From contig NC_092673.1 in assembly GCF_964355755.1 (NCBI RefSeq), positions 30,073,001 to 30,137,000 of the forward strand: DNA of 64,000 nt. Reading direction: 5' to 3'. Source of the stretch: Antedon mediterranea. Taxonomy: Eukaryota; Echinodermata; Crinoidea; Comatulida; Antedonidae. Position 1 is the stretch's first letter. Each line of letters begins with the position of its first letter. The notes under the pieces are model-generated. The model had not been told where the DNA came from. It did no database searches and worked only from the letters and a program-made list of their open reading frames with translations. Shown piece after piece: positions 1 to 12,704 of the stretch. The position numbers and the translations under genes are program-made.

Positions 1-114
1 ATTATGTACATAAAAAACGAAGAAAGTTGTCCTGGTTTATTATTTTATATTTCAACTAAATTAAAAATGACAATTTGCTTTTAACATTAAAAAGTAGAGG
101 GAATTGGGAACTTA

Positions 115-262
115 ATGGGGTTGTGGCAAAGTGTGTTGGATGTTGGACGTTGGACTACTGATTGACAGATTCGAATCCATTGTCCTCCTTGTATCAATCC
201 TTGGACACTTACGTTTGCCTCTCTCCACCCAGGTGTACAAATGGGTACTTGGTAAGGTCAAA
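115..262 (+). mobile_element. tRNA-derived SINE, family B (copy 1)
   Basis: The copy has an A-box-like region (GTTGTGGCAAAGTGTG), a B-box (GATTCGAATCC) about 50 bp later, and a conserved 3' body with CTCTCCACCCAGGTGTA and AAATGGGTAC. The same arrangement occurs in reverse at 49505-49673. These are internal RNA polymerase III promoter elements in a short retroposon. The tail is not clear. Confidence 0.7.
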
Positions 263-359
263 ACACAACTGCGTTGATCACTGGCTGCAACATTGTGGAA
301 GTATGTTTCAAGACGATCCAAAAAACAGAGGTATTAATGTGGAGCGCTCAGAGGCTTAG

Positions 360-1361
360 TACATTAAGCGCCGCTAAAATCATGTATTATTATTATATGA
401 ATAGTTAGATCATTCCAAATGTATGCCGAAACAGTTTTCATTTAAAGCTGACTCATTTATACACGTTTTTATATTTTGTCAATAAGGTTAAAAATGATTT
501 CAACAGTATGGTATGCTAAGATTTATATACCATTAATTTATTAAACATTTAAAACCACATGTTGCCCTAAAAACGATTTTATAGCTTATTATGAGTTTAA
601 CCTCAGTAAACCTAGAATATGGATAGGGCAGAGATGCTAAGGACGGAGGCTACAAAAATTATGAAAATTAAATGATTTTTGTCCTTGAGCATAAATTATA
701 TAGCATATTGTACATAGCCAGTTTCCTTATACCAATATTAAGAACAAACTAAAAAGTGCATTCATGATTCAACAACTTAGGACCTCGAACTCTAACCTAT
801 ACCGAAAAAGTTTTAATCCGAAGACTACGTCTTTGGCCGTATCACCTTGATATTTTATAGGTGTTATTCTTGCAATTAAAATGCTACTGTACGTAACCGA
901 CCGGATGTAACACATTCTTAAATTAAAACGACAGTTTTGATTTTACAGGTAACGTTAAGTAGAACAAATATTGGCGCCCTCAACACTGTTCCATTTATCA
1001 TTGGTGCACTTTAATTGAACCGATTTATTTACGGTTGACCAGGTAATTGAACGCACTTTTACTAGTGATATCATTATCCTCTTCATTCAAGTAAAAACCA
1101 ACTATATTTTGAATCAATCAATTTACATTTGTTTCGAGCAACGATAACAATGTTTTTCAAAAATGTTATTCAGTAAATAAATCATTTTTAATAACAAATC
1201 ACAAACACGATAAAATGAATACAATGTGGTTTCAAACAAACAATTATTTTTGCTATGTGGTAGTAATAACAATGGAATAATTGAATTTGAATATTAATAA
1301 TGGAGTTAGAAATTTATGTTATCTGCAAGTCTATGAGACATATTGATATAAAGTTTGAGGT
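360..1361. other. AT-rich spacer, nothing recognised
   Basis: No open frame, repeat family or RNA gene could be supported here. Confidence 0.5.
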
Positions 1362-1656
1362 AAACCACGTATATTAGTTCTGAAAAGAACTGTTGAGTTT
1401 CTCGATGTTTCAATCAATATGCTTTGATAATCCTCATATGTGACAAGAATAATTTTATTCTTCTACTATAGATCCTCAATATGATGTTGAAATAAAAATA
1501 GGGATATTACGTACACTTGTTATAACTTTTATTACACTCTTGATCTGTTATGTTAAAGGATATGTTTGTATTAAAGATATTCCAAGATGAAGGATAAAAG
1601 TATATTGATCGAAACGTTGAGACACTCAATAGTTCATTTCAGAACTAAATATATGT
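1362..1656. mobile_element. Foldback element with inverted ends of about 75 bp
   Basis: The left arm (about 1362-1440) contains AGTTCTGAAAAGAACTGTTG and TTTCAATCAATATGCTTT. The right arm (about 1580-1656) is its diverged reverse complement (GATCGAAACGTTGAGACACT). The arms enclose about 140 bp of AT-rich DNA. A single arm recurs at 50674-50740. It is probably a non-autonomous element, class not determined. Confidence 0.55.
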
Positions 1657-4600
1657 GGTGTATCGCAAACTTTATATCAACATTTGATTTCGCCATGCAA
1701 ACCATCAAACCATATATATGAGACATATCTTATGCTCCTATATTTCTCCACGTTGCCTTGAGTACTACTTTGGTTGAGAATACCAGCACTATTTACATTT
1801 TCAATTTTATTTGCCATATTTTTTATTACAATGTAAATGGAACTTGGAGCTTTTCCACCAAGCTCACAAGCTTTCATAAGGCCCATTCACATTTAGGTAT
1901 TTAAGCTGGCGATATGAAGCCAACTTGCCCCGGTAAATTAACCTGAATGCGCCCATGTATGAATACACTCATGTAAATCTGTATAAAAAAACAGAGCAAC
2001 AATTTTTTTTTTAATATTTGCAGAGATGGTTAGTTTTGATGGAGGCTCTTATTGTGCTAAGGAGAACATTATACTTTAAACATTATTGATTAAATAAATG
2101 TAAATTTATGTTATTTTCATTTTGAATTATTCATAATTTCATTAATTTGTGGTTTTTTTAATGCCATGCTTCTTACATTCTCCAGCTGTTTGTGACTTCC
2201 TAGCCTTTTCCTGTGACTGTATGATATTATGTATATTTATCATTATGGCAACGATACTGAGTCATTTAAGCAAGTGCTTATTTTTTGTGTGCTGTTACAT
2301 AAATGTTGCAAAAGTTTTGTACTTTACTCTACGTAAAGGTGATTGACACCGAAAAAATATTACCCACAATCCAAGGTTAATAGTATTGTTAAAATGTGTT
2401 CACTTATCCATTATCCGTATGTTCACCTTTGTTATTGCATAACACGCTTTCATGTAATGTAATACATCCTTCAATTACATTTAAATGATAAAGTTAGTTT
2501 TAATGTAATTCAAGAATGTTATTTTACGTCAATCCGCGCGTGCTTTACGTTTCAGTATGTAAGGATCTTGACATGGAAATGAACTATGCTTAAAATGAGG
2601 TCAATGGGAGAACCTTGCAATGCTTACGTACGGTATTTCGGTGTCGCCATAGTCGTGTTAAGTATTGTTCTCAAACTCATTAATGAAAATGAGCAGAGAG
2701 TAACAATCATGAAAATTGGAATCTATTTTCATCAGTCATATGTTATTCATTTAAGTATGTTCTTAATTGGTTAGAACTTCATTTGTATATTCATCATCAT
2801 TTGTGTATTCATAATGAGGTGTTTTCCAATTTTTGTTCACATGCCCATATTTGGAGGAATTCGTTCATGGGAAGGTTTTTGGCTGTGACCTAGAATCTCT
2901 AACCTGCCTCACTCATTCACATGTTTTAGATTTTATGATTTTATTACATTATTTTGAAGCCATGTGAATTTAATTACATTGTATACATTTGTTACATTCT
3001 AACATACCCACTTGCACGTTTAAAGCCTCTCGTCACAAAACATGTATTTTCAAAAAATATTAAACGACATTTAAATTTATTAATGGAATTACATTAAACA
3101 CCCAGATTATTCTACCGATTGGAGTATAATAATAAAGATATAAAAAGCGTGAAGTGAGGGCGCCAACAATTCTTCACCAATCAAACTCATGTCCACCATA
3201 TTTAATTTGCGATTTAATTTGCGGTTTAAAAAGGCGGCTTTCTGTCATTTGACCTTCGGTGCGTAGTTGCGTTCTACAGAATATTAAAGACCATTCACCC
3301 AGGTGTATAAGTGGGTACTGACGAACACTGGACAGTAGCATATTACTCAATTAAGGACAAATTTGAAAAAATTCATATATCTGTAAATAAATTTACATAA
3401 AAGATGTTTACTACCATTATAATACACATTTTATGATAATTTATGTTTCATGCATTTTAATCAATATACAAAAAATTGTTTTATTGATTTGTTTCGCATT
3501 ATAGTTAGGAAAAATGAATTAATATCCAAAATTATTTTGTGGAAAACTAAAACATGCGGTTATTAATAAAGAGGCGAATTCTCACTACTTTCACAGCGAC
3601 CAACCCAACTTTATAATATGTTGTTCCTAATTCAAGGTAAAATTTTATGCGCATTTGAATGTTCTACATTATAATATTTTTTATGCGACTTATTAAAGAG
3701 TTTGATATACGATTGTCCTGTACAACTTCATTAGTGTTATCCGTTAAAACGTAATCATGACGACGTTGAACGGTAGGAACATTTATGGATTTTTGCCTTG
3801 GGGCCCATTTATACAAATTAGTTGGATTTTTTAGCTAATGCATTAACTATATAGCAAAGTAGCTATGATATGGTATTTTTGTTGAATTAGACATTTTCAA
3901 GTCAAAACAATATTTATATGGTTTGGAAAAGTAGTTTGACCAGCAAATATTAATATTAAATAGTAAAGTAAACACTGCCATGTTCTTTGGACTTAAGGTT
4001 AATGCCAACAAACATGAAATAACTGTGTTTGAGTTCACAAAAAGTACAGAATTCTTGTCACAATACAGTTAGCGTAGGCCATTTATTGTTATACTACCCC
4101 CGCTGTTTTAAAAAGATTTAAACAGGGACACGATTATTACATTTACAATAAAATTACCGGCATAAGTTAAATAGAGATGTTTTCATTTGTATTGAGCTGG
4201 TGACCTTGAGTAGAAGGGGTCACAAGAACGTTGAACTTAATGACATTACTAAGTCAATAGAATGTATTTAAACTTTAAACCTCTTGACCTGATGATGCTT
4301 ATTAGTTGCTGGGCTACATGCTACATGCAAAATTAATAATTTGGAAACATTAAACAAAATTTTTGTTTACTACCACTTACAATTTGTTTATAGTTTTTAT
4401 TGGTAATTTTTTTTAGTTATTTTTAAAAAGTTATTTATAGAATTAAAAATATGATCTATAGAAGATAAATATTATATATGTATATTATTTCAACAGGTTG
4501 ATGGAAACCGTTAGAGGGCGTACATCTGTAGATCAGTGATGTCGGAACGCACATGTGAACCGACGTTCGTTCGTTCCCAGGGTTACTACATGAATGGTTA

Positions 4601-4954
4601 GAGTTCACGAACAGTTTAACATAGCACCACAAGGATGAATCATTTAAGTAAGCTGACGTCAAATTTGTAAATATTTTGTTATTCCAATTATTGATTATTA
4701 TTGCATAATATTGATATTATTTGTGATAAATGATTTGAAATTGTTTAATTGATTGTTATTTTATTTTCAAAACTAAGATGTTTTCTTTTTCCCCTCCCCT
4801 GTCATAAATTTTCCTTCAAATTATGAACCAGCACTACTATTCATTAATTTGGCTTATTCTTATTAAAAATTCAGTTTTATTTTGATTGCTGGTCTATTTG
4901 AAGTCATATCTTTGACATTCTTTAACATTTTCTCTTAAAAAGCACTAACTTAGA
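1657..4954. other. AT-rich spacer
   Basis: Apart from the short SINE fragment near 3290 I see no supported feature. The 60-70-residue open frames have no domain-like sequence. Confidence 0.5.
3290..3318 (+). mobile_element. Short 3' fragment of SINE family B
   Basis: The fragment CACCCAGGTGTATAAGTGGG plus TACTGA matches the conserved 3' body of the family B SINE at 115 and 49505. No tRNA-like head precedes it, so it is a truncated copy. Confidence 0.45.
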
Positions 4955-5034
4955 AAGGAACAGTAGCTTGGTGGTTAATTCCTTCCAATTTCAAGGTCCG
5001 GGTTCAATCCATGAACTATTACTATTACTAGGTT
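4955..5034 (+). mobile_element. Possible tRNA-like SINE head
   Basis: An A-box-like TAGCTTGGTGG is followed about 40 bp later by a B-box, GGGTTCAATCC, and a short ACTATTACTATT tail. No extended body is visible. It lies directly upstream of the family A SINE. It is a degraded tRNA-related fragment, not an intact tRNA gene. Confidence 0.4.
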
Positions 5035-5049
5035 GTTAACATAACATAG

Positions 5050-5320
5050 TGAGTGAGTGGCCGAGCGGTTAAGACAGTGGAACCGTAATTACGTAGCCAT
5101 AACATCGGTTCTGGTGGTAGAACGAGTCTTCTCGGATAAGAACTATAAACCGTAGGTCCAGTGGACACATCTAGCTCGTGTGCACTTTAAAGAACCTAGT
5201 ACATCTTTCGAGACGAGTAGGGGGTTACCCCGGTGTATTAGTACATCACAGCCACTGATCACCAACTGGGCCCTCTGGGAGACCAGTCTTTGACTGAAGA
5301 GGTTACCCAGTATAAATATA
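5050..5320 (+). mobile_element. tRNA-derived SINE, family A (copy 1, B-box deleted)
   Basis: The head GAGTGAGTGGCCGAGCGG matches the A-box of type II (Ser/Leu) tRNAs. The body runs through TTCTCGGATAAG, ACTATAAACCGTAGGTCC and CATCTTTCGAGACGAGTAGG and ends near AGAGGTTACCCAGTATAAAT. Compared with the copies at 37658 and 50886 it lacks about 29 bp containing the B-box, so it should no longer be transcribed by Pol III. Confidence 0.85.
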
Positions 5321-7664
5321 TATCTCAATATTTCAACATAACCAGGCCTATACACAAGCTTTCTTTCTTGGTTTTTGTACTTATATTACATGAATGAGTG
5401 GATAAAGCATTATTTAATACTGTATACACGTACAACATTGCCTGCAGATATTCTTATTAATATTTCTAACTCAGAATTTGTTATGTTGTTGTTTGGCACA
5501 GGTCCAAACAATGATGAATATGAACTCAATCATTGGAAAGAGCGAACTATATGGGATTTAAATGTTGTATTCATGTGGATTTCTAATTAGTATTTTTTGT
5601 CCAAAAGAATTAGAGCCAGAATAGAACTCAGGGTCCTACTATTTACAAGCTACAGTGTAACAAAAATAGACTTGCTACCTGATTTACACGTAACAATGTT
5701 CACTCACCTATGTACTTAGCTACTGGGCATATACAATTAAGTCACCCCTGGATATTTTGTTTAGTGATATTTATTGCTCAGGAATTCCTAATCAAACTTT
5801 GAGCTAAGATACGGTTGTAAATATAGAATTTTTGGTACATTATCTAGTATTTAAGTATAACAAAATTGACTTGGTTAATTGCTTTTTTAGTAAAATTGAT
5901 CGATACACCTGTTGGTATTATATACATTTGTTTAAAACAGAGCAAAAAAACCCTAAAAAAACCAGATTGCTTGAACACACCTAAATGTTTATGTTTGATT
6001 ATCTATGTACTATGTATGCGTACCTAAAAAGTTTATCAGGTAGTCCTTGTATGTACCAGAACGTTTATCAGATACTTGTTCTATATTACTGTCTATGTGG
6101 GTGTTAAAATTTGTAAAAAGTATGTGAAGCAAATGAAATCAAATAATGTATAATATAAAAAAGAGCTGGTTCACATGAAAAATCTTTTTGACTGCATTCA
6201 CACATTAACATCAAATTTAGAACACACAACACAAACAACAAGTCCATTACGTCCATTTGGGCAGAAAGTTTTGCTAACATTGCATTATTTATAGTATAAA
6301 TACACGAAAATGAAAAAAATAACAGTCTTGTTGAGGAATAAACATTCATAAAAAATGTTGATAATGAACAATTTCTCAGTTAATATTTGAAGTTAATATT
6401 ATTTTATTATTAGTTATTGAAAACCTGTTAAAGAACAAAGATGGGTTTTTAAAATGTATAATGAACTTTGAACTTATATGTGACATGATTGGCCTATGTT
6501 GAGCATTAATTGCAGTGAATAGAAACACGACAGGAATTAGGTGTTGGGTTATGTACTGTGGTCTAAAATATGCTTCATGCTGAGATTACAAGTAAAATAC
6601 ATCACTTATGTTCTTCACAAAATAATAACATTACCATTCGCTGGGCACTGCATGACGAAAATAATATATGAACAGCGGTAACCGTACTGAAGTGGTAAGG
6701 CATCACAGTCAAATGGTCAAATTTGCGTTTTTAATGACCGTTCTCTGTATTTTATGGAAACATAATGCTGTGTACTGGAATAACATAATAAAATATGATA
6801 TAAATTAAGTTTGAAACTTTCTACCTGGGTTTGTTTTTAACAAAAAATGTCATGAGCTAAGTTAGTTAAGTTGCAGACACTCTCGTGTTATGGCGCATTG
6901 TTGATGTAGCAACCCCTTGACCGATTGTGTCGAATAAATAAATAAAAAAAAAAAAAAATGAAGTCTACCATCACTTCCACAGCTAATCTCTCGTTTGAAA
7001 ACGGCACATTTGACTTAAAATTAAAATGTATTTTTGTTTTAAGCAATTTAAAAGTACTGTTTTTGCATCCCAGCTGCATTTTGACTGTTATTGATGAAAC
7101 AAGTGATATTTTCTTTATTAAATACTAAGAATGATTCCATACAAATGTTTGGTTTTTTTTTCATAGTGCTTAAAAAATAAACATTTTAAATGTTAATACT
7201 TGAATGTTTTTATATCCACAAAAATGTACTAAACGTAAAACAAATAATAGGTTATGCTCGGGGCATAACATTTCACATGAGCGCCCTCTTCATATATTAT
7301 GCGGAATCGTTTTAACGACTGGCCTGGAAGGCTCATTGGTTACATGGTTATTTTTTAAATGTGTTAGAAATAGGACATGATTTACTGTGACATGACCTCA
7401 ACATGATTTTTAACATTAAGGAACTTTTTATAGGAAATTGTCCCCTTCGGTTAAGACATTAATCACTCAAATCATAGCAATGAATCGATGATTTATGTCG
7501 CATTCCTTAACATTATTTGATTAATTTAAAAAAATGAACTCTACCATGTTTTGTACATTATGTTTGACGTGACTAAAAATACTTCCTGTATAATTTGACC
7601 CTATTCAGTGACCTGCTTTAAACAATGTAGGCCTACTAACAATAGCAAATCACGGTTTCTTCTG
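5321..7664. other. AT-rich spacer
   Basis: Only short chance frames are present, plus a poly-A run near 6942-6959. Confidence 0.5.
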
Positions 7665-7762
7665 TAATCAGAATGTTCAAAGTTTACAGCATCGCGCCCC
7701 CATACTGCAACTTTTATGGATAGTCAATTACAATATCGTCATGGGAAGATCAAAGAGTGTTG
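7665..7762 (+). repeat. Diverged interspersed repeat (pair with 9495-9582)
   Basis: AATGTTCAAAGTTTACAGC, GCGCCCCCATACTGCAAC and ATATCGTCATGGGAAGA align with the segment at 9495-9582 at roughly 75-80% identity by eye. The two are in the same orientation, 1.8 kb apart. Its nature is unknown. Confidence 0.5.
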
Positions 7763-8109
7763 GGCTTTGGCTAAAGTTGAATAAAGTTGTTAATGTTCCT
7801 CAATGTAGCCATTGGTCGTAAATATCAAGAATTTATATAAATAAATATGCACAGTCACTGACTTATTCTTATTTAGCTAGTAAATGTTCATGGTTATTTC
7901 CATTTTTTGTGCGTTCTTCACCTTTTTTGTGCATTCTTTAAAATTCTCTAAAAATAATTTACAATGTTTTACCAGAATGTCTCAATCTTACATCTGTGGA
8001 ATAACTTAAATAATGATTTGAAAAATTCAAATACTGTACCCTTAAAATATTTATGTGTAATGTTCTAACAAAAATGTGTCCTTGTGTTGTTGTTGTTTTG
8101 TTTACTAAC

Positions 8110-8260
8110 TTTATATTTAAAAAAAAAATTTAACCTTGATTTAAATGTTTATTTCAATAATTTGAGTTACAATGTTATACAGCCTCGTGGAGGAACACCT
8201 TTCTGGTGAACAAGTTTTTTCCGTTGCAAAAATAAAGATATTATTATTATTACCTAACGT
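8110..8260 (+). mobile_element. LINE-like 3' end with ATT tail
   Basis: CCTCGTGGAGGAACACC, then AACAAGTTTTTTCCGTTGC, then AAAATAAAGATATTATTATT. A poly(A)-signal-like word followed by a short simple tail is typical of LINE (CR1/L2-type) 3' ends. No coding part is recognised. Confidence 0.35.
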
Positions 8261-8420
8261 CACTATTTTTTTAGGAAATAGTAATAGTAAAGATGTGAAA
8301 ATTGCTTAGCTGGCCCTACCAGTTGTTGTTAAATAATGTTATGTTTAAATTCAATTGGAAAGCATTGTTTATAGATAGGACAATATTTTACCAACAAGTA
8401 ATGTACACCTTTGCATATTA

Positions 8421-8658
8421 AAGATGTATTGTCCCCTGAAAAAAATGTTAAAACATTTTTTGTTGAATATATCATTTTAATGTAAAATGATATTTATCCA
8501 CTATGACCAAAAAATTGGATCAAAAAAATGCCAGCCAATGGGTTTTTGGTTGAATTTAACTATTTATTTTGAGTGAAAACATTATTTTTTCCAGTTTTTT
8601 TTCTACTACATTTTTATTAATTTTCATGTTTTTTGGGCACAAGACATCTTTCAAATAA
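8421..8658. mobile_element. TIR element AAAGATGTATTGTCCC (copy 1)
   Basis: The left end TTAAAGATGTATTGTCCC is an imperfect inverted match to the right end GGGCACAAGACATCTTTCAA. The interior repeats, in diverged form, at 45901-46110 (shared words include GGATC, CCAGCCAATG and TTTTTGGTTGAATTTAA). It is short, AT-rich and has no open frame, as in a MITE. Confidence 0.55.
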
Positions 8659-9175
8659 CTAAATATTTTCTATAAATACAATTAATTAATTCAACATTTA
8701 TTATGCAATATACAGTTATATATAATATATACATTTGCCAATAACGGTTTATTTAAGTTTATTGTCCACATACTCAGACAGGGCTGGTCTTATTATATCT
8801 ATATAACCAGAATAAAGTTAACATTTAATTTAAGTAGAATCACTTTAGATATCAGTCAAGCCTCAGAATATAACCATATGTTCAAAGGTAAAATAATAAT
8901 TAATAATAGGCCTATCAATTATGTTGACCTTTTTCTATATATTGTCAAAGTTCATTGACATATTCACATGTAATAAATGTCAACATACAATAGTCATATG
9001 TATTGAACGAACTGAGCACTCATTGGCCATGAATGTTACAATGCTGGTATTAGGTCACGATACAAGCCACATTTGGCGTCAGTATGCTGGAATAAATAAT
9101 GTATCCATTTTATTGTATGATACCTTACAAACTAATCATAATCGCTGTATTCTGATGTGAACATGCAGATCATAG

Positions 9176-9282
9176 GCCAATCGATGCGTCTTAACCCGAC
9201 ATTAATATTATTATGCCAATCGATGCGTCCTTACCCGACAATTACATTATTATGCCAAGCGATGCGTCCTTACTTGACAATA
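9176..9282 (+). repeat. Three-copy tandem repeat, unit about 45 bp
   Basis: The core CCAATCGATGCGTC..TTACCCGACA recurs three times (third copy CCAAGCGATGCGTC), separated by ATTATTATG-type spacers. Confidence 0.8.
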
Positions 9283-9494
9283 ATCCACACGCATGTTTTG
9301 TTGATTTGATGCCAAAAATATATTCCTTTTTGAGTACAATTAGAATAGCAAAGATACTGTAAACAAAACATAACCTAAAGTTAAGTATCTACTCCAATGG
9401 GGAAAACACAAACTCCTTAAAAACTGATAAACTTTCACATACAATCAGCGACCCGATGTCATTTGAACAATTGATATGAATAAATGACGTTAAC

Positions 9495-9582
9495 AATGTT
9501 AAAAGTTTACAGAATTACGCCCCCTATGCTGTAATTCCAGTATAGACATATTCAGTTATAATATCATCAAGGGAAGAGTACA
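9495..9582 (+). repeat. Diverged interspersed repeat (pair with 7665-7762)
   Basis: AATGTTAAAAGTTTACAG, ACGCCCCCTATGCTGTAATT and AATATCATCAAGGGAAGAG match the earlier copy. It may be an old segmental duplication or an old transposon. Confidence 0.5.
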
Positions 9583-11251
9583 TCAAGTTTAAGTTTCAAA
9601 AGTCACGTTTTAAGTTTTTGAATGTGATTATTCTTAATTCCTTAGTTACAAAATAGGCCACATAGTTCAGGTCTATGTGGTATAAAAGAATGTTTAACTT
9701 TACTTGCTGTAAATGATTGAGTATAATATGTCATCAAATTCTTTAATACCCATGTTTTGTTTCTACAAATATAGCTAAATAAATGTGCATAAGTTTCCCC
9801 TTTTTACTCATTTATTTTTATTTATAATTAATACTTTTTTATACTAAATTCTGTAAAATAATTATTTTATTATTATCTTTGTATTTTGGTCAATCCTTTC
9901 TGTGCAATAACTTTTTTATCTGAGCTCTTACAAACAACTTTTACAATTGTTTTTTTCTTTAGTCTAATAATTTGTTTGATGATTTTCTATGTTGTGATTT
10001 TTATGGTGCTTTTGTGTTGTTTTATATTGTGTTTTTTACTCCTTGGTTGTCAGAATTTTGGGTCACCATCAATAAACATGGTTAAAAACAATTTATTTTT
10101 AATGTTTCTACTAAGGATTATTGTAAATTCTCTTCTGAATACATAAACGATTACCACTAAGCCATTTCAACAAAATATATGAAATATTTAACAAAGGTTA
10201 ATATATTTACATGTTTGGATTTATTATGATTCCAAACTTTTAAAATTAATTTTTTGAGATAATTGATAGTAAATTAAAGTATAATTATCAACATTTTGAT
10301 AAATATGGTAATTAATTCAGTAGATATTTTGCCTAGGAGACAGACTTTCTTAGCGACATTTTTTTGGAGTACAAGATAAATAACTACTGGGTTAAAATAC
10401 CTAATTGATATTAAAACCAACTTTTGAATCGTATAGACTAGGTAACTGGTAAATGTATTTATTATCGTCCTCAATCTTTACTGGCTGAAATTCGGAGGTG
10501 ACCAAACAAGAAATTATGAATATATTAAATGAGTTATTGAATAGCAGTTTGCTTACGTATTTGCGTCATGTCATTTATTTACAAATGAAGGGTTTCTTTC
10601 AAATGTCTTCTGGGTTATTAACCTACTTACTCTTCTATTGATTGCTTTATTTATTTAATTGGTTTATTGATCGTGATAGTTTTGTTTCATGTTTGTACCA
10701 GATTGTTCAAGTTCAATAAACCTCTAAGTTGCCTAAATGTACCAACCTTTCCTATTACACGCAAAATTAAAAAAAAAACAACATTGATCATAAATAAATG
10801 TACATTGCATTGTTATAGTACAAATTAGCTACCTGACATTCAATATTATTTACTCTCGTCATATCAAACTAATCGTTTCATTATCTACTGTAGTCACACT
10901 TGGATGGAGAATAACGAAGTGTTCAACCAACCACATTATGATACATCAAACTCCTCCAATTGTTGTTGTACACAATAAGATTAAATTCATTAAATGCTAA
11001 CAATTCCAGAAGCCTTAAATATCATAACCCCACACAGAATTAACCAAAAGTAATTTGTTATTTTAGGTAAAATAAATGAATGAATAAGACAAATAAAACA
11101 CATCCTGCTATAAGTTTGAACATGTTTATTTCTAATAATTTCATTTTTGTCCCAAATTTTGATTTATGTTATTAAAATTTAAGTAGTTGTGTCCCACTTT
11201 AACAAATAAGTGTAAAAATCACATAAGGTTTTTGCTTTTTTACAGTATACT
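9583..11251. other. AT-rich spacer
   Basis: A hydrophobic 86-residue frame (9886-10146) is T-rich DNA and not a credible membrane protein. Nothing else is recognised. Confidence 0.5.
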
Positions 11252-11751
11252 CTAGATTTTAAAACATTCACTGGTGGTCAATTTTGAACCCTAGATTTTA
11301 CAGTAGCAACTTGTGCGGTCAGCGGTGGACCCCAGATTTTACAGTGACAACTGGTGCGGTCAGCGGTGGACCCCAGATTTTACAGTGACAACTGGTGCGG
11401 TCAGCGGTGGACCCCAGATTTCACAATAGCAACTGGTGCAGTCAGCGGTGGACCCCAGATTTTACAGTGACAACTGGTGCGGTCAGCGGTGGACCCCAGA
11501 TTTCACAATAGCAACTGGTGCGGTCAGCGGTGGGCCTCATATTTTACAATAGCAACTCGTGCGGTCAGCGGTGGACCCCAGATTTTACAGTGACAACTGG
11601 TGCGGTCAGCGGTGGACCCCAGATTTCACAATAGCAACTGGTGCAGTCAGCGGTGGACCCCAGATTTTACAATAGCAACTGGTGTGGTCAACAGTGGACC
11701 TCAGATTTGACAGTGACAATTGGTGCAGTCAGTGGTAGACCCTAGATTTTA
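11252..11751 (+). repeat. 41-bp minisatellite, about 12 units
   Basis: The unit combines GCGGTCAGCGGTGGACCCC with AGATTTTACAGTGACAACTGG. Two unit types alternate (GTGACAAC versus ATAGCAAC), suggesting higher-order duplication. The edges are more diverged than the middle. No coding potential is seen. Confidence 0.93.
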
Positions 11752-12704
11752 AGGGGTGCTACAGATTGACTACATACCTATGATGGAAATGAGGCATGGA
11801 ATATGTTAAGGTAGGCTTATTTTCAATTACCTGGAATGTATGCATTGATCAAACTGGAAACATTGACCTATGAACTCTAATAATCTATATACTTTTTTTT
11901 GACTAAATAAAAGTTGCCAAACAAACAAAAAACAATTTACTAATAATAGCAATTCAAATTTATAAATGAAGATTATTTTGAAGTCTTTTTGAGGTCTTAG
12001 TAGTCTGTTATCACCATGACAACAACTTAATGTGATAAAAATTATCTTTTTCTTTTCTTTCTCTCGGATCATAATTACATTGTACATTTTAATGTATTTG
12101 TGATCTTGTTTTTGTACGATACCACAATGATAGAAATACAAAACAAATATTTGTTAAAGGAAATAAAAACGGAATCATATTTAATGATCTAAAAACTAAA
12201 TCCTTAGAGTAAAAACAGAATATATTAATCATTTATTACTCAATAGACTAATTTTCTGCTAAAAAAAGAAACATGAAAGTTGCACAAGAAATATTTTTTT
12301 GTGAAAGACCGTGGCTCAGACCTGCCACAAAAATGTATATTTATATTTAGCAGAATGACATGAGTTAGTAACTTTTCTCTTTTCAATGCAAATTGTCCAA
12401 AGAAAATCAGCCATGTGTGAGAAAAGCATGTCAGAGTTAATTTCCTGCAGTCCATCGACTAAGCCATCAATCTATTTGTCCTTCAAGTCAACCATCCATC
12501 CATCCATTATTCATCAAGCTATTCATTCATCCTAATCTCTGCATCTCTTAATCTTTCTATATCTGTTAATCTATCTATCTTCTAACATGAATCCTTGTTG
12601 CCTACAGAGTAAGTCAACCTCGTAATCTATTGGTGCGGGTTATATGATCTTCTCCCTAGTCCATCCATTATATAACCCATCAATCAATATTGATGGACAT
12701 TTTA

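Noticed and set aside
4283-4310. Another CTGATGA word as hammerhead core
   Set aside because: No GAAA with a matching stem II follows it.
5050-5120. Functional tRNA-Ser/Leu gene
   Set aside because: The A-box is good but the B-box is deleted and the sequence continues into a SINE body, so it is a retroposon.
9886-10146. Hydrophobic 86-residue frame resembling a membrane protein
   Set aside because: T-rich DNA always gives Phe/Leu/Ile-rich peptides. No signal or splice context supports a gene.
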